64,000 bases of DNA from Embleya sp040605455 (lineage in GTDB: Bacteria > Actinomycetota > Actinomycetes > Streptomycetales > Streptomycetaceae), in contig NZ_JBEXCV010000034.1 of NCBI RefSeq assembly GCF_040605455.1, positions 1-64,000 of the forward strand, read 5' to 3'. The position numbers and the translations under genes were made by a program. Below the pieces are notes generated by a model, which did not search any database, was not told the origin of the DNA, and saw only the letters and a list, made by a program, of their open reading frames with translations. The stretch's first letter is position 1. Each line of letters opens with the position of its first letter. Of this stretch, positions 43,451 through 52,211 are shown piece by piece.

Positions 43451-45994
43451 GTGCCCGGCAGGAATCTGACCCGCGAGGAGGCCCGCACGCGGGCCCGGAT
43501 CCTGAGCGTCGAGGACTACGACGTCAGGCTCGATGTCACCACCGACAGCACGGAGACGTTCCGCTCCGAGACGGTGCTCCGTTTCGGCTGCCGTGAGGCG
43601 GGTGCGGCCACGTTCGTGGACCTGCTCGCCCCGGACGTCCACGAGGTCGTGCTCAACGGCCGCGCGCTCGACCCCGCACAGGTCTTCGACGGCACCCGCG
43701 TACTGCTCGACGACCTGGTCGAGGGAGCCAACGAACTGCGCGTGCTCGCGTCGTGCGCCTACAGCCGCACCGGCGAGGGCCTGCATCGCTTCGTCGACCC
43801 GGTCGACGATCGGGTCTACCTCTACACCCAGTACGAACCGGCCGACTCGCGGCGGGTCTTCGCGAACTTCGAACAGCCCGACCTCAAGGCCTCGTTCCGG
43901 TTCTCGGTGACCGCGCCGGCCGACTGGCACGTGGTGTCGAACTCGACCACGCCGGACCCGGTGCCGGTCCGCGAGGGGGTCGCGCGCTGGGACTTCGCGC
44001 CGACGCCGCGGATCTCCACCTACCTGACGGCGGTCGTGGCCGGCCCCTACCACGCGGTCTTCGACACCTACACCGGCCCGGACGGCCTGGTCGTCCCGCT
44101 CGGCGGGTTCTGCCGCGCGTCGCTGGCCGACGCGTTCGACCACGAGGAGATCTTCGAGGTCACCCGGCAGGGTCTGGACCTGTTCCACGACCGGTTCGAC
44201 TTCCCGTATCCGTTCGGGAAGTACGACCAGCTCTTCGTGCCCGAGTACAACCTCGGCGCGATGGAGAACCCGGGCGCGGTCACCTTCACCGAGGACTTCG
44301 TCTTCCGCTCCAAGGTCACCGACTCGGCGTACGAGAACCGCGCCTGCGTGATCCTGCACGAGATGGCGCACATGTGGTTCGGCGACCTGGTCACCCCGCG
44401 CTGGTGGGACGACCTGTGGCTGAAGGAGTCCTTCGCGGACTTCATGGGTTCCTACTCGCAGGGCGTGGCCACCCGCTGGACCGACGCCTGGACCAGCTTC
44501 GCCGCCCGCCGCAAGGACTGGGCGTACCGCCAGGACCAGTTGCCCACCACCCACCCGATCGTGGCGGTGATCAACGACCTGGAGGACGCCAAGCTCAACT
44601 TCGACGGGATCACCTACGCCAAGGGCGCCTCGGTGCTCAAGCAGTTGGTCGCCTACGTGGGCGAGGACGAGTTCTTCGCGGGTGCCAGGTCGTACTTCAA
44701 GAAGCACGCCTGGGGCAACACCACCCTCGCCGACTTCCTCTCCGCCCTGGAGGAGACCTCCGGACGCGACCTCAAGTCCTGGTCGGCGGACTGGCTGGAG
44801 ACCTCCGGCGTGAACACGCTGCGCCCGGCGATCGAGACCGACGCGGACGGCGTGATCACCTCGTTCGCGGTACTCCAGGAGGCCGCGCCGGCGTTCCCGA
44901 CATTGCGCCCGCACCGGATCGCGATCGGCCTGTACGACGGCGCCGAGCGGGTCGCCCGGGTCGAGGTGGACGTGGTCGGCGCCCGTACCGAGGTGCCCGA
45001 GCTGGTCGGCCGCGTCCGCACGCCGCTGATCCTGCTCAACGACGACGACCTCACCTACGCGAAGGTGCGCTTCGACCCGCGGTCCTGGCAGGCGGTGCTC
45101 GACTCGCTCGGCGAGCTCGACTCCTCGCTCGCCCGCGCGTTGTGCTGGGGCGCGGCGTGGGACATGACCCGGGACGGCGAACTGCCCGCGCGCGACTACC
45201 TGGCCCTGGTGCTGCGGCACGCGGGTCGGGAGAGCGACGTGGGCGTGGTGCAAAAGCTCCAGGTACAGGTCAAGACCGGCCTGGACCGCTACACCTACCC
45301 GGCCTTCAGGACCGAGGGCCTGCGGCTGCTCGCGGCCGGCTCGCTGACCGAGCTGAGGGCCGCGGCCCCGGGCGGCGACCATCAGCTGGCCTGGGCCCGC
45401 TGCCTGGCCTCGGCCGCCGCCACGCCCGAGGAACTCGCCTTCCTGCGCGACCTGTTGACCGGTGATCAGGAGGTCGCCGGGCTGGCCGTGGACACCGAGC
45501 TGCGCTGGGCGATGTTGCGCGCGTTGTGCGCGGGCGGTGCCGCCGACGAGCCCGACATCGCCGCCGAACTGGAGCGCGACGGCACCGCGGCGGGTCGCCG
45601 GCACGCGATCGAGTGCCGCGCCGCACGCCCCACACCCGAGGCCAAGGCCGAGGGGTGGCGACTCGTGGTGGAGACCGACGAACTGCCCAACGCGATGCTC
45701 AACGCGGTCATCGCGGGCTTCTCCACGCCCGGTCAGGAGGAGCTGACCGACCCGTACACCGACCGCTACTTCGCGGCGATCGCGCCGGTGTGGCGGGACC
45801 GCTCGATCGAGATCGCCCGCCGGGTCGTGGTCGGCCTGTACCCGTCGGGTCGGATCGACGCCGACACGCTGCGGCGCACCGACGACTGGCTCGCCGCGAC
45901 CGAGCCGGTGCCGGCGCTGCGCCGGCTGGTCCTGGAATGCCGCGACGACGTGACCCGCGCGCTCAAGGCCCGCGAGCGCGACCAGCGGCACTGA
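43451..45994 (+). CDS. pepN: Aminopeptidase N (M1 metallopeptidase), first copy
   Basis: 847 residues, cytoplasmic zinc aminopeptidase. The GAMEN exopeptidase motif is at 269-273, the zinc site H-E-M-A-H at 303-307, and the third ligand Glu326, spaced 18 residues on as usual. An ERAP1-like helical C-terminal domain completes the length. GTG start with GGAG upstream. A paralogue of nearly equal length follows after 91 bp, but a hairpin lies between them. Confidence 0.95.
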   Translation: MPGRNLTREEARTRARILSVEDYDVRLDVTTDSTETFRSETVLRFGCREAGAATFVDLLAPDVHEVVLNGRALDPAQVFDGTRVLLDDLVEGANELRVLASCAYSRTGEGLHRFVDPVDDRVYLYTQYEPADSRRVFANFEQPDLKASFRFSVTAPADWHVVSNSTTPDPVPVREGVARWDFAPTPRISTYLTAVVAGPYHAVFDTYTGPDGLVVPLGGFCRASLADAFDHEEIFEVTRQGLDLFHDRFDFPYPFGKYDQLFVPEYNLGAMENPGAVTFTEDFVFRSKVTDSAYENRACVILHEMAHMWFGDLVTPRWWDDLWLKESFADFMGSYSQGVATRWTDAWTSFAARRKDWAYRQDQLPTTHPIVAVINDLEDAKLNFDGITYAKGASVLKQLVAYVGEDEFFAGARSYFKKHAWGNTTLADFLSALEETSGRDLKSWSADWLETSGVNTLRPAIETDADGVITSFAVLQEAAPAFPTLRPHRIAIGLYDGAERVARVEVDVVGARTEVPELVGRVRTPLILLNDDDLTYAKVRFDPRSWQAVLDSLGELDSSLARALCWGAAWDMTRDGELPARDYLALVLRHAGRESDVGVVQKLQVQVKTGLDRYTYPAFRTEGLRLLAAGSLTELRAAAPGGDHQLAWARCLASAAATPEELAFLRDLLTGDQEVAGLAVDTELRWAMLRALCAGGAADEPDIAAELERDGTAAGRRHAIECRAARPTPEAKAEGWRLVVETDELPNAMLNAVIAGFSTPGQEELTDPYTDRYFAAIAPVWRDRSIEIARRVVVGLYPSGRIDADTLRRTDDWLAATEPVPALRRLVLECRDDVTRALKARERDQRH

Positions 45995-46003
45995 ACCACC
46001 CCC

Positions 46004-46036
46004 TCGGACCCCGCCGGCATCCCGAGCGGGGTCCGA
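46004..46036 (+). terminator. Terminator between the two pepN genes
   Basis: TCGGACCCCGC (46004-46014) pairs with GCGGGGTCCGA (46026-46036), 9 nt past the first stop. Confidence 0.75.
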
Positions 46037-46085
46037 TCCGTCGGCCGCCCTTCCCCGGCGGCGCCCATCCCACAAGGAGCGCAGC

Positions 46086-48632
46086 GTGCCCGGAACCAAC
46101 CTGACGCGTGACGAAGCCCGCGAGCGGGCCCGGATCCTGTCCGTCGACTCGTACGACATCACCCTCGACCTGACCGGCACCGGTGCGACGTTCCCGTCCA
46201 CGACCGTGCTGAAGTTCGGCTGCACCGAACCGGGCGCGACCACGTTCGTCGATCTGATCGCCCCCGAGGTGCACGAGATCACCCTCAACGGCAAGGCGCT
46301 CGACGTCGCCTCGGTGTACGCGGACAGCCGGATCGCGCTGACCGACCTCGCCGAGAGCAACGAGCTGCGGGTGGTCGCGTCCTGCGCGTACATGAACACC
46401 GGCGAGGGCCTGCACCGCTTCGTCGACCCGGTGGACGGCAAGACCTACCTCTACACCCAGTTCGAGGTGGCCGACGCACGCCGGGTCTTCGCCAACTTCG
46501 AACAGCCGGACCTCAAGGCCACCTTCGCCTTCAGGATCAGCGCGCCGAGCGAGTGGCACGTGGTCTCCTGCTCGCCCACCCCCGAGCCCTCGGCCGGCGC
46601 CGACGGCACCTCGGTGTGGGCGTTCGAGCCGACGCCCAGGATCTCCACGTACATCACCGCACTGGTGGCCGGCCACTACCACGCGGTGCGGGACAGCTAC
46701 ACCGCCGCGGACGGCACGGTCGTCCCGCTCGGCGTGTACTGCCGGTCCTCGCTCGCGCCGTTCCTGGACGCGGACAACATCTTCGAGGTCACCAAGCAGG
46801 GCTTCGACTACTTCCTGGAGCAGTTCGACTTCGCGTACCCGTTCGCCAAGTACGACCAGCTCTTCGTACCGGAGTACAACGCGGGCGCGATGGAGAACGC
46901 GGGCTGCGTGACGATCCTGGAGGACTACGTCTTCCGCTCGAAGGTCACCGACACGTCGTACGAGACGCGCGCGGAGACCATCCTTCACGAGCTCGCGCAC
47001 ATGTGGTTCGGCGACCTGGTCACCATGCAGTGGTGGGACGACCTGTGGCTGAACGAGTCGTTCGCCACCTACGCGTCGGTGCGCTGCCAGGCCGAGGTGA
47101 CCCGCTGGTCGCACGCGTGGGCCACGTTCGGCAACCGGATGAAGACCTGGGCCTACCGGCAGGACCAACTGCCCTCCACCCACCCGATCTTCGCCGACAT
47201 CCGGGACCTGGAGGACGTCGAGGTCAACTTCGACGGCATCACCTACGCCAAGGGCGCCTCGGTACTCAAGCAGCTCGTCGCCTACGTGGGCAGTGAGAAC
47301 TTCTTCGCGGGCGTGCGGACGTACTTCAAGAAGCACGCGTGGGGCAACAGCCGGCTGGCCGACCTGCTCGGCGCGCTGGAGGAGACCTCGGGTCGGGACC
47401 TGAAGGCGTGGTCGCGCGAGTGGCTGGAGACCGCGGGCGTGAACACGCTGCGGCCCGCGATCGAGACCTCCTCGGACGGCGTGATCAGCTCCTTCGCGGT
47501 GCTCCAGGAGGCTCCCGAGGCGTGGCCGACGCTGCGCTCGCACCGGATCGCGATCGGCTTCTACGACCGCACCGACGCGGGCCTGGTCCGCACCCACCGA
47601 CTGGAGCTGGACATCACCGGCGCCCGGACCGAGGTCGCGGATTTGGTCGGCCGGACCCGGCCGGACGTGGTGCTGCTCAATGACGACGACCTGACCTACA
47701 CCAAGATCCGGCTCGACGAGGACTCGCTCGCCTTCGTCACCGATGCGATCGGCGAATTCGTCGACCCGCTGCCGCGGGCGCTGTGTTGGGCCGCCGCGTG
47801 GGACATGACCCGCGACGCGGAGATGGCGGCGCGCGACTACCTCAAGCTCGTGCTGGCCGGCGCGGGCAGCGAGAAGGACATCAACATCGTCCAGTCACTG
47901 CAGCGGCAGGTCACCAGCGCGCTGGAGCTGTACACCGACCCGGCGCACCGCGAGCGTTCGCTGGCCGAACTGGCGGTCGCGTCCGAGCGCTTCCTGCGCG
48001 CGGCCGAGCCGGGCAGTGACCATCAGTTGGCCTGGGTGCGCTGCCTGGCGTCGGTGGCGGCCCGCCCGGACCACCTGGCGATCCTGCGCGGTCTGCTCGA
48101 CGGCAAGGAGCAGATCGAGGGTCTGGCCGTGGACGCGGATCTGCGCTGGGCGCTGCTGCTGCGCTTGTCCGCGACCGGGGTGGCCACCGACGCCGACGTG
48201 GACGCCGAGTTGGAGCGCGACTCCACCGCGGCCGGCCGTCGGCACGCGGCCGCGGCGCGGGCGGCGCGGCCGACGACCGCGGCCAAGGACGAGGCGTGGG
48301 CGTCGGTCGTCGAATCCGACGCGCTGCCCAACGCGATCCAGGCTGCGGTGATCGGCGGCTTCGTCCAGCCGGCCCAGCGCGACCTGCTCGCGACCTACAC
48401 CGAGCGGTACTTCGCCGCGATCGCGGACGTCTGGGCGACTCGCACCAACGAGATCGCCCAGCAGATCGTGATCGGCCTGTACCCGACCCTCCAGGTCTCC
48501 CCGGACACCCTGGACCGCACCGACGCGTGGCTCGCGACCGCCGAGCACCCGGCGGGCCTGCGGCGCCTGGTGGTCGAAAGCCGCGACGGGGTGGCGCGGG
48601 CGCTTCGGGCGCAGGCGCGCGACGCGCGGTAG
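46086..48632 (+). CDS. pepN: Aminopeptidase N (M1 metallopeptidase), second copy
   Basis: 848 residues, colinear with the preceding gene: GAMEN at 267-271, H-E-L-A-H at 301-305, third ligand Glu324. The N-terminus repeats the P-G-x-N-L-T-R-(E/D)-E-A start of copy one. Differences cluster around the active site (A-G-C-V-T against P-G-A-V-T; N-E-S against K-E-S), so the substrate range may differ. GTG start with AAGGAG upstream. Confidence 0.95.
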   Translation: MPGTNLTRDEARERARILSVDSYDITLDLTGTGATFPSTTVLKFGCTEPGATTFVDLIAPEVHEITLNGKALDVASVYADSRIALTDLAESNELRVVASCAYMNTGEGLHRFVDPVDGKTYLYTQFEVADARRVFANFEQPDLKATFAFRISAPSEWHVVSCSPTPEPSAGADGTSVWAFEPTPRISTYITALVAGHYHAVRDSYTAADGTVVPLGVYCRSSLAPFLDADNIFEVTKQGFDYFLEQFDFAYPFAKYDQLFVPEYNAGAMENAGCVTILEDYVFRSKVTDTSYETRAETILHELAHMWFGDLVTMQWWDDLWLNESFATYASVRCQAEVTRWSHAWATFGNRMKTWAYRQDQLPSTHPIFADIRDLEDVEVNFDGITYAKGASVLKQLVAYVGSENFFAGVRTYFKKHAWGNSRLADLLGALEETSGRDLKAWSREWLETAGVNTLRPAIETSSDGVISSFAVLQEAPEAWPTLRSHRIAIGFYDRTDAGLVRTHRLELDITGARTEVADLVGRTRPDVVLLNDDDLTYTKIRLDEDSLAFVTDAIGEFVDPLPRALCWAAAWDMTRDAEMAARDYLKLVLAGAGSEKDINIVQSLQRQVTSALELYTDPAHRERSLAELAVASERFLRAAEPGSDHQLAWVRCLASVAARPDHLAILRGLLDGKEQIEGLAVDADLRWALLLRLSATGVATDADVDAELERDSTAAGRRHAAAARAARPTTAAKDEAWASVVESDALPNAIQAAVIGGFVQPAQRDLLATYTERYFAAIADVWATRTNEIAQQIVIGLYPTLQVSPDTLDRTDAWLATAEHPAGLRRLVVESRDGVARALRAQARDAR

Positions 48633-48693
48633 CGCGCGGGGTCGGCCGGCCTGCGGTCTGGCGTCCTCGAGCGCCGGACGGGCTGATCGGCCT

Positions 48694-48735
48694 CGAACGC
48701 CGGCCGGGCTGTCGGTTCAGCCCGGCCGGCGTTCG
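48694..48735 (+). terminator. Terminator of the second pepN, dispersed-repeat type
   Basis: Perfect 17-bp stem starting CGAACGCCGGCCGGGCT with an 8-nt loop, 62 nt past the stop. A partial copy of the same arm (gagcgccggacgggctg) lies just before it at 48669. Confidence 0.8.
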
Positions 48736-48841
48736 CGGCCACCGGTTGGCGTTGGAGGCGGGTGGCCGGGAGGCGGGCGGTTTTCACGGAAGGGTCAACC
48801 CGGTGCGTGCGTTCGCCCACCGGCCCGGTAGCGTGGGTTTC

Positions 48842-49069
48842 GTGGTGAACAGGAATGCACTTCGCGCCGGGGCCGTGTCGGCCGTTGTCACGCTCATGTC
48901 GCTGATCTCGGCGCCGGCCTTCGCGAACATCCGCGACGACGGCGACGACCCGGGTCCCGGCATAGGTATCGGCGAGACCCTCGCGGTCTTCGTCGGCATC
49001 CCGGTCCTGGCCTTCGTGGTCATCGCGGGCCTCGTGATGCTTCCGGACATCATCAAGAAGAAGCACTGA
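48842..49069 (+). CDS. Small exported or membrane protein
   Basis: About 75 residues. A signal-peptide-like N-terminus (cleavage near S-A-P-A-F-A) is followed by an Asp/Gly loop and one C-terminal hydrophobic helix ending in K-K-K-H, so one or two membrane spans. GTG at 48842 or 48845. TAGCGT lies 7 nt before the GTG with no ribosome binding site, the layout of a leaderless mRNA. Function unknown. Confidence 0.65.
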   Translation: MVNRNALRAGAVSAVVTLMSLISAPAFANIRDDGDDPGPGIGIGETLAVFVGIPVLAFVVIAGLVMLPDIIKKKH

Positions 49070-49076
49070 CTCTCCT

Positions 49077-49118
49077 CCGAAGCCGCCGACCGGGTCCACA
49101 CCCGCTCGGCGGCTTCGG
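49077..49118 (+). terminator. Terminator of the small membrane protein gene
   Basis: CCGAAGCCGCCGA (49077-49089) pairs perfectly with TCGGCGGCTTCGG (49106-49118), 8 nt past the stop. Confidence 0.8.
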
Positions 49119-49160
49119 CATGTCCCGCCCTCCACCGGACGCGACTGCACCGACCGCGGC

Positions 49161-51335
49161 TCACCGACCGCGGAAGGCCCGGGCCAACGACACCGCACGC
49201 GGGTTGACCGGCAGGTCCTCCAGGTAGACGTGCCGCCCCTGGTCGTCGGCCACCGGCAGCAGCCAGTTCGGGTACTGGTTCCAGGTGCCCGGCAGGTTCT
49301 GCGGGCGACGATCGCCCACTCCGTCCGGCAGCCATACGCCGAGCATCCGGCACGGCGTCGCGGCGAGCAGACGGTGCAGCGCCTCGACCGTCTCCCGCTC
49401 GCCCGCGCCGGGTCGCAGGTAGCCGCGCCGGCGCAGCAGTTCGAGCCACTGCTCGCGGTCGGCGAGGTCCTCGGCCCGTTCGGTGTCCGCATCCCGCACC
49501 AGCAGGTGCAGCCGCTCCCACAGGTCGATGTGCTCGCCCGCGAGCCGGGCCGCGGTGGGCGGCAGGTCGTGCGTGGTCACCGTGGCCAGTGAGCCGGCCC
49601 GCCACTGCTCGGGCGGCAGCGGGCAGCCCTTTTCGTCGCGTTCGAACCACAGCACGGACGTGCCCAGGATGCCGCGCTCGGCCAGGTAGGTGCGCACCCA
49701 CGGCTCCACCGTGCCCAGGTCCTCGCCGATCACCACCGCACCCGCACGGTGCGCCTCCAGGGCCAGGATGCCGACCATGGCCTCGTGGTCGTAGCGCACG
49801 TACGCGCCTTCGGCGGGGCTGTTGCCCTTGGGTACCCACCAGAACCGGAACAGTCCGAGCACGTGGTCCACCCGCACCGCCCCGGCGTGCCGAAAGACCG
49901 CGCGCAGCAGTTCCCGGTACGCCGCGTATCCCGTCTCGGCCAGCCGCAGCGGATGCCACGGCGGCTGGTTCCAGTCCTGCCCGATCTGGTTCATCGCGTC
50001 CGGCGGCGCGCCGCCGGTGGCGCCGAGCGCGAGCACCCGGCCGCCGCGCTCCGAGCCGAGCACCCACGCGTCCGCGCCGTCGGGATGCACGCCGACCGCG
50101 AGGTCGTGCACGATGCCCACCGACATGCCCGCGTGCGTCGCCGCGTCCTGTGCGGCCTGCGACTGGTCGGCCAGCACCCACTGGGTCCACCGGTGGAAGT
50201 CGAGCGCGCCGGCGAGCCGTTCGCGCTCCGCGGCGACCTCGGCCGAGTCCGGGTCGTGCAATTCCGCGGGCCAGTTCCGCCAGGACGGGCCATACTCCTC
50301 GACCAGCGCGCACCACGTGGCGAAGTCGGTCAGCCACCGGCCCTCGCGCGCGACGAAGGCGCGGTAGTCGGCGTCCCGACCCAGGCCGCGCGGCACCTTG
50401 TGCACCAGCGCGAGCGCTTTCCGCTTGGCCACCCGCACCGCGTCCCGGTCCAGGTGCTCGGCCCCGTCGTGCCCGTCCCCAGCCTCGGCCCGGAGTTCCT
50501 CGGCGACCGCCCGCTCGACCGGGGTCAGGTAGGCGAACTCCGGGATGGCCTCGACCCGGACGTACATCGGGTCCGGAAAGCGCCGACTGACCGGCAGATA
50601 CGGCGATGGCTCCACCGGCGGCACCGGCGAGGCCGCGTGCAGCGGGTTGACCAGCACGAAGCCGGCGCCCTGGGTACGCGCCGACCACACCGCCAGGTCG
50701 GCCAGGTCGGCCAGGTCGCCGATCCCCCACGAACGGCGCGAAGGCAGTGAGTACAACTGGACCATGTATCCCCACGCGCGCTCCGTGGGTGTGGGCAGCA
50801 CCGCCGGGGTGATCGCGACCGGGCACGAGGCGCGGCTGTCCTCGCCGGTCGCGCTCGGCACGCCCCCCGAGCCCAGCGACTCCTCGGGTTCGGGTGAGCA
50901 GCGGGCGTGCAGGGTGTGCCAGCCCAGCGGCAGATCGGCGGGAATCCGGTGTGCGCCGACCGGGTCGCCGAGCGGCCCGAGGTCGGGCCCCGCGCCGAGA
51001 TCGCGGCGGATCCCGCCGTCCTCCAACTCGATCCACAGCTCGACCCGATGCCCGGCAGGCACATTGACGATGAAGCCGGCCGCCCGACCCGAGCGCAGCA
51101 CCAGCACCGGCGGCAGCAGCCGGGTCCGGCGCAGTTGCTCGTGCGCGGCGAGCGCGGCCCAAGCGGTCTCGGGTGTCGACGCGTCCACGCCGAGCGCCCC
51201 GAGCACCGCTGTCAGCGTCGCCGGGTCGGCGTGCACGGCCTCGCCGCGCCACCCCTGATACTCCGTGGCCACTCCGAACGCGGAGGCGAGCCGGACCAAT
51301 TCGGGAGACAACTGCGATACGCGTGGTTCCTCCAT
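49161..51335 (-). CDS. malQ: 4-alpha-glucanotransferase (amylomaltase)
   Basis: 724 residues, GH77. An N-terminal beta-rich extension precedes the barrel. Y-S-L-P-S-R-R-S-W-G-I-G-D-L, catalytic Asp in V-R-V-D-H-V-L-G, Glu in V-I-G-E-D-L-G-T-V and Asp in T-T-H-D-L-P-P are all present. Transfers glucan chains in maltose or glycogen metabolism. ATG at 51335; an ATG at 51347 is an alternative. Confidence 0.93.
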   Translation of the reverse strand: MEEPRVSQLSPELVRLASAFGVATEYQGWRGEAVHADPATLTAVLGALGVDASTPETAWAALAAHEQLRRTRLLPPVLVLRSGRAAGFIVNVPAGHRVELWIELEDGGIRRDLGAGPDLGPLGDPVGAHRIPADLPLGWHTLHARCSPEPEESLGSGGVPSATGEDSRASCPVAITPAVLPTPTERAWGYMVQLYSLPSRRSWGIGDLADLADLAVWSARTQGAGFVLVNPLHAASPVPPVEPSPYLPVSRRFPDPMYVRVEAIPEFAYLTPVERAVAEELRAEAGDGHDGAEHLDRDAVRVAKRKALALVHKVPRGLGRDADYRAFVAREGRWLTDFATWCALVEEYGPSWRNWPAELHDPDSAEVAAERERLAGALDFHRWTQWVLADQSQAAQDAATHAGMSVGIVHDLAVGVHPDGADAWVLGSERGGRVLALGATGGAPPDAMNQIGQDWNQPPWHPLRLAETGYAAYRELLRAVFRHAGAVRVDHVLGLFRFWWVPKGNSPAEGAYVRYDHEAMVGILALEAHRAGAVVIGEDLGTVEPWVRTYLAERGILGTSVLWFERDEKGCPLPPEQWRAGSLATVTTHDLPPTAARLAGEHIDLWERLHLLVRDADTERAEDLADREQWLELLRRRGYLRPGAGERETVEALHRLLAATPCRMLGVWLPDGVGDRRPQNLPGTWNQYPNWLLPVADDQGRHVYLEDLPVNPRAVSLARAFRGR

Positions 51336-51420
51336 GCCCGCGAGCATCGCACCCGAACGGTCTCGGTGTCGGCGTGTCCGACCGACACGCGAGCAGGCGT
51401 GTCGGATCCGGACCGCGGCT

Positions 51421-51462
51421 CCGGAGAACCCGTCGAAACAAAAACGGCGACGGGCTCCCCGG
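51421..51462 (-). terminator. Terminator of the HNH gene
   Basis: 15-bp arms with two mismatches (CCGGAGAACCCGTCG against CGACGGGCTCCCCGG) and an A-rich 12-nt loop, 17 nt past the stop of the minus-strand HNH gene. Confidence 0.65.
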
Positions 51463-51478
51463 AGGAATCCGCCGCCTT

Positions 51479-52021
51479 CTAGGCGCTCGCGACCTGGTCG
51501 AAATGGTCGAAGCCCGCCTCCAGCGCACCGTACGGCGCCAGGTATGGCTCCCAGCGTGGATCGCGGAAGCCGGTGCCCAGGATCCGCCACGCCAGACCGG
51601 TGGGTTGGGATGGGGTGCGCGGCATTCGCCAGCCCAGCTCGGCGATGTACCGATCGCTCTTGACGTGATTGCAGCGACGACACGCGGAGACCACGTTGTC
51701 CCATGTGTGTTGCCCGCCCCGGCTGCGGGGGACGACGTGGTCGACGCTGGTGGCGGCGCTTCCGCAGTAGACACAACGCCCTCCGTCGCGGGCGAACAGC
51801 GCACGACGGGTGAGCGGTACTTGGCCCCGAAAGGGGATACGGACGAAACGGGTCAGTCTGATCACACTGGGTACGGGAATCTCGGTGGTGGCGCTGTGCA
51901 GGATGGTGCCTGTTTCTTCCAGGCACATTGCCTTGTCGTTCAGCACGAGGATCAGTGCGCGGCGAACGGGCACCACGCACAGGGGCTCGTACGACGCGTT
52001 GAGGACCAGCGAATGCGGCAC
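51479..52021 (-). CDS. HNH endonuclease family protein
   Basis: 180 residues. The HNH core C-V-Y-C-G-S...D-H-V-V-P-R-S-R-G-G...W-D-N-V-V-S-A-C-R-R-C-N-H-V-K includes two zinc-binding Cys pairs. The N-terminal part (L-N-A-S-Y-E-P-L) matches the widespread chromosomal HNH proteins of actinomycetes, whose target is unknown. GTG at 52021 with GGGAGG upstream. Confidence 0.9.
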   Translation of the reverse strand: MPHSLVLNASYEPLCVVPVRRALILVLNDKAMCLEETGTILHSATTEIPVPSVIRLTRFVRIPFRGQVPLTRRALFARDGGRCVYCGSAATSVDHVVPRSRGGQHTWDNVVSACRRCNHVKSDRYIAELGWRMPRTPSQPTGLAWRILGTGFRDPRWEPYLAPYGALEAGFDHFDQVASA

Positions 52022-52211
52022 GTATGCCTCCCTGTGACGCCGACAGCGCGTGGCTCGCGCCGGGGACGATCGGCCTCCAGTGTCCATGGCGGGATACCCC
52101 CCGCGCTACCAGGAATCGACAAGGTCACAGAGCGTTCACCTGCACGGGTGGCCCCGCGTGGCCGAGTGGTGACGGTGCGCACCGATGGGGCCGGGCGTCT
52201 AGGGTGCGCCC

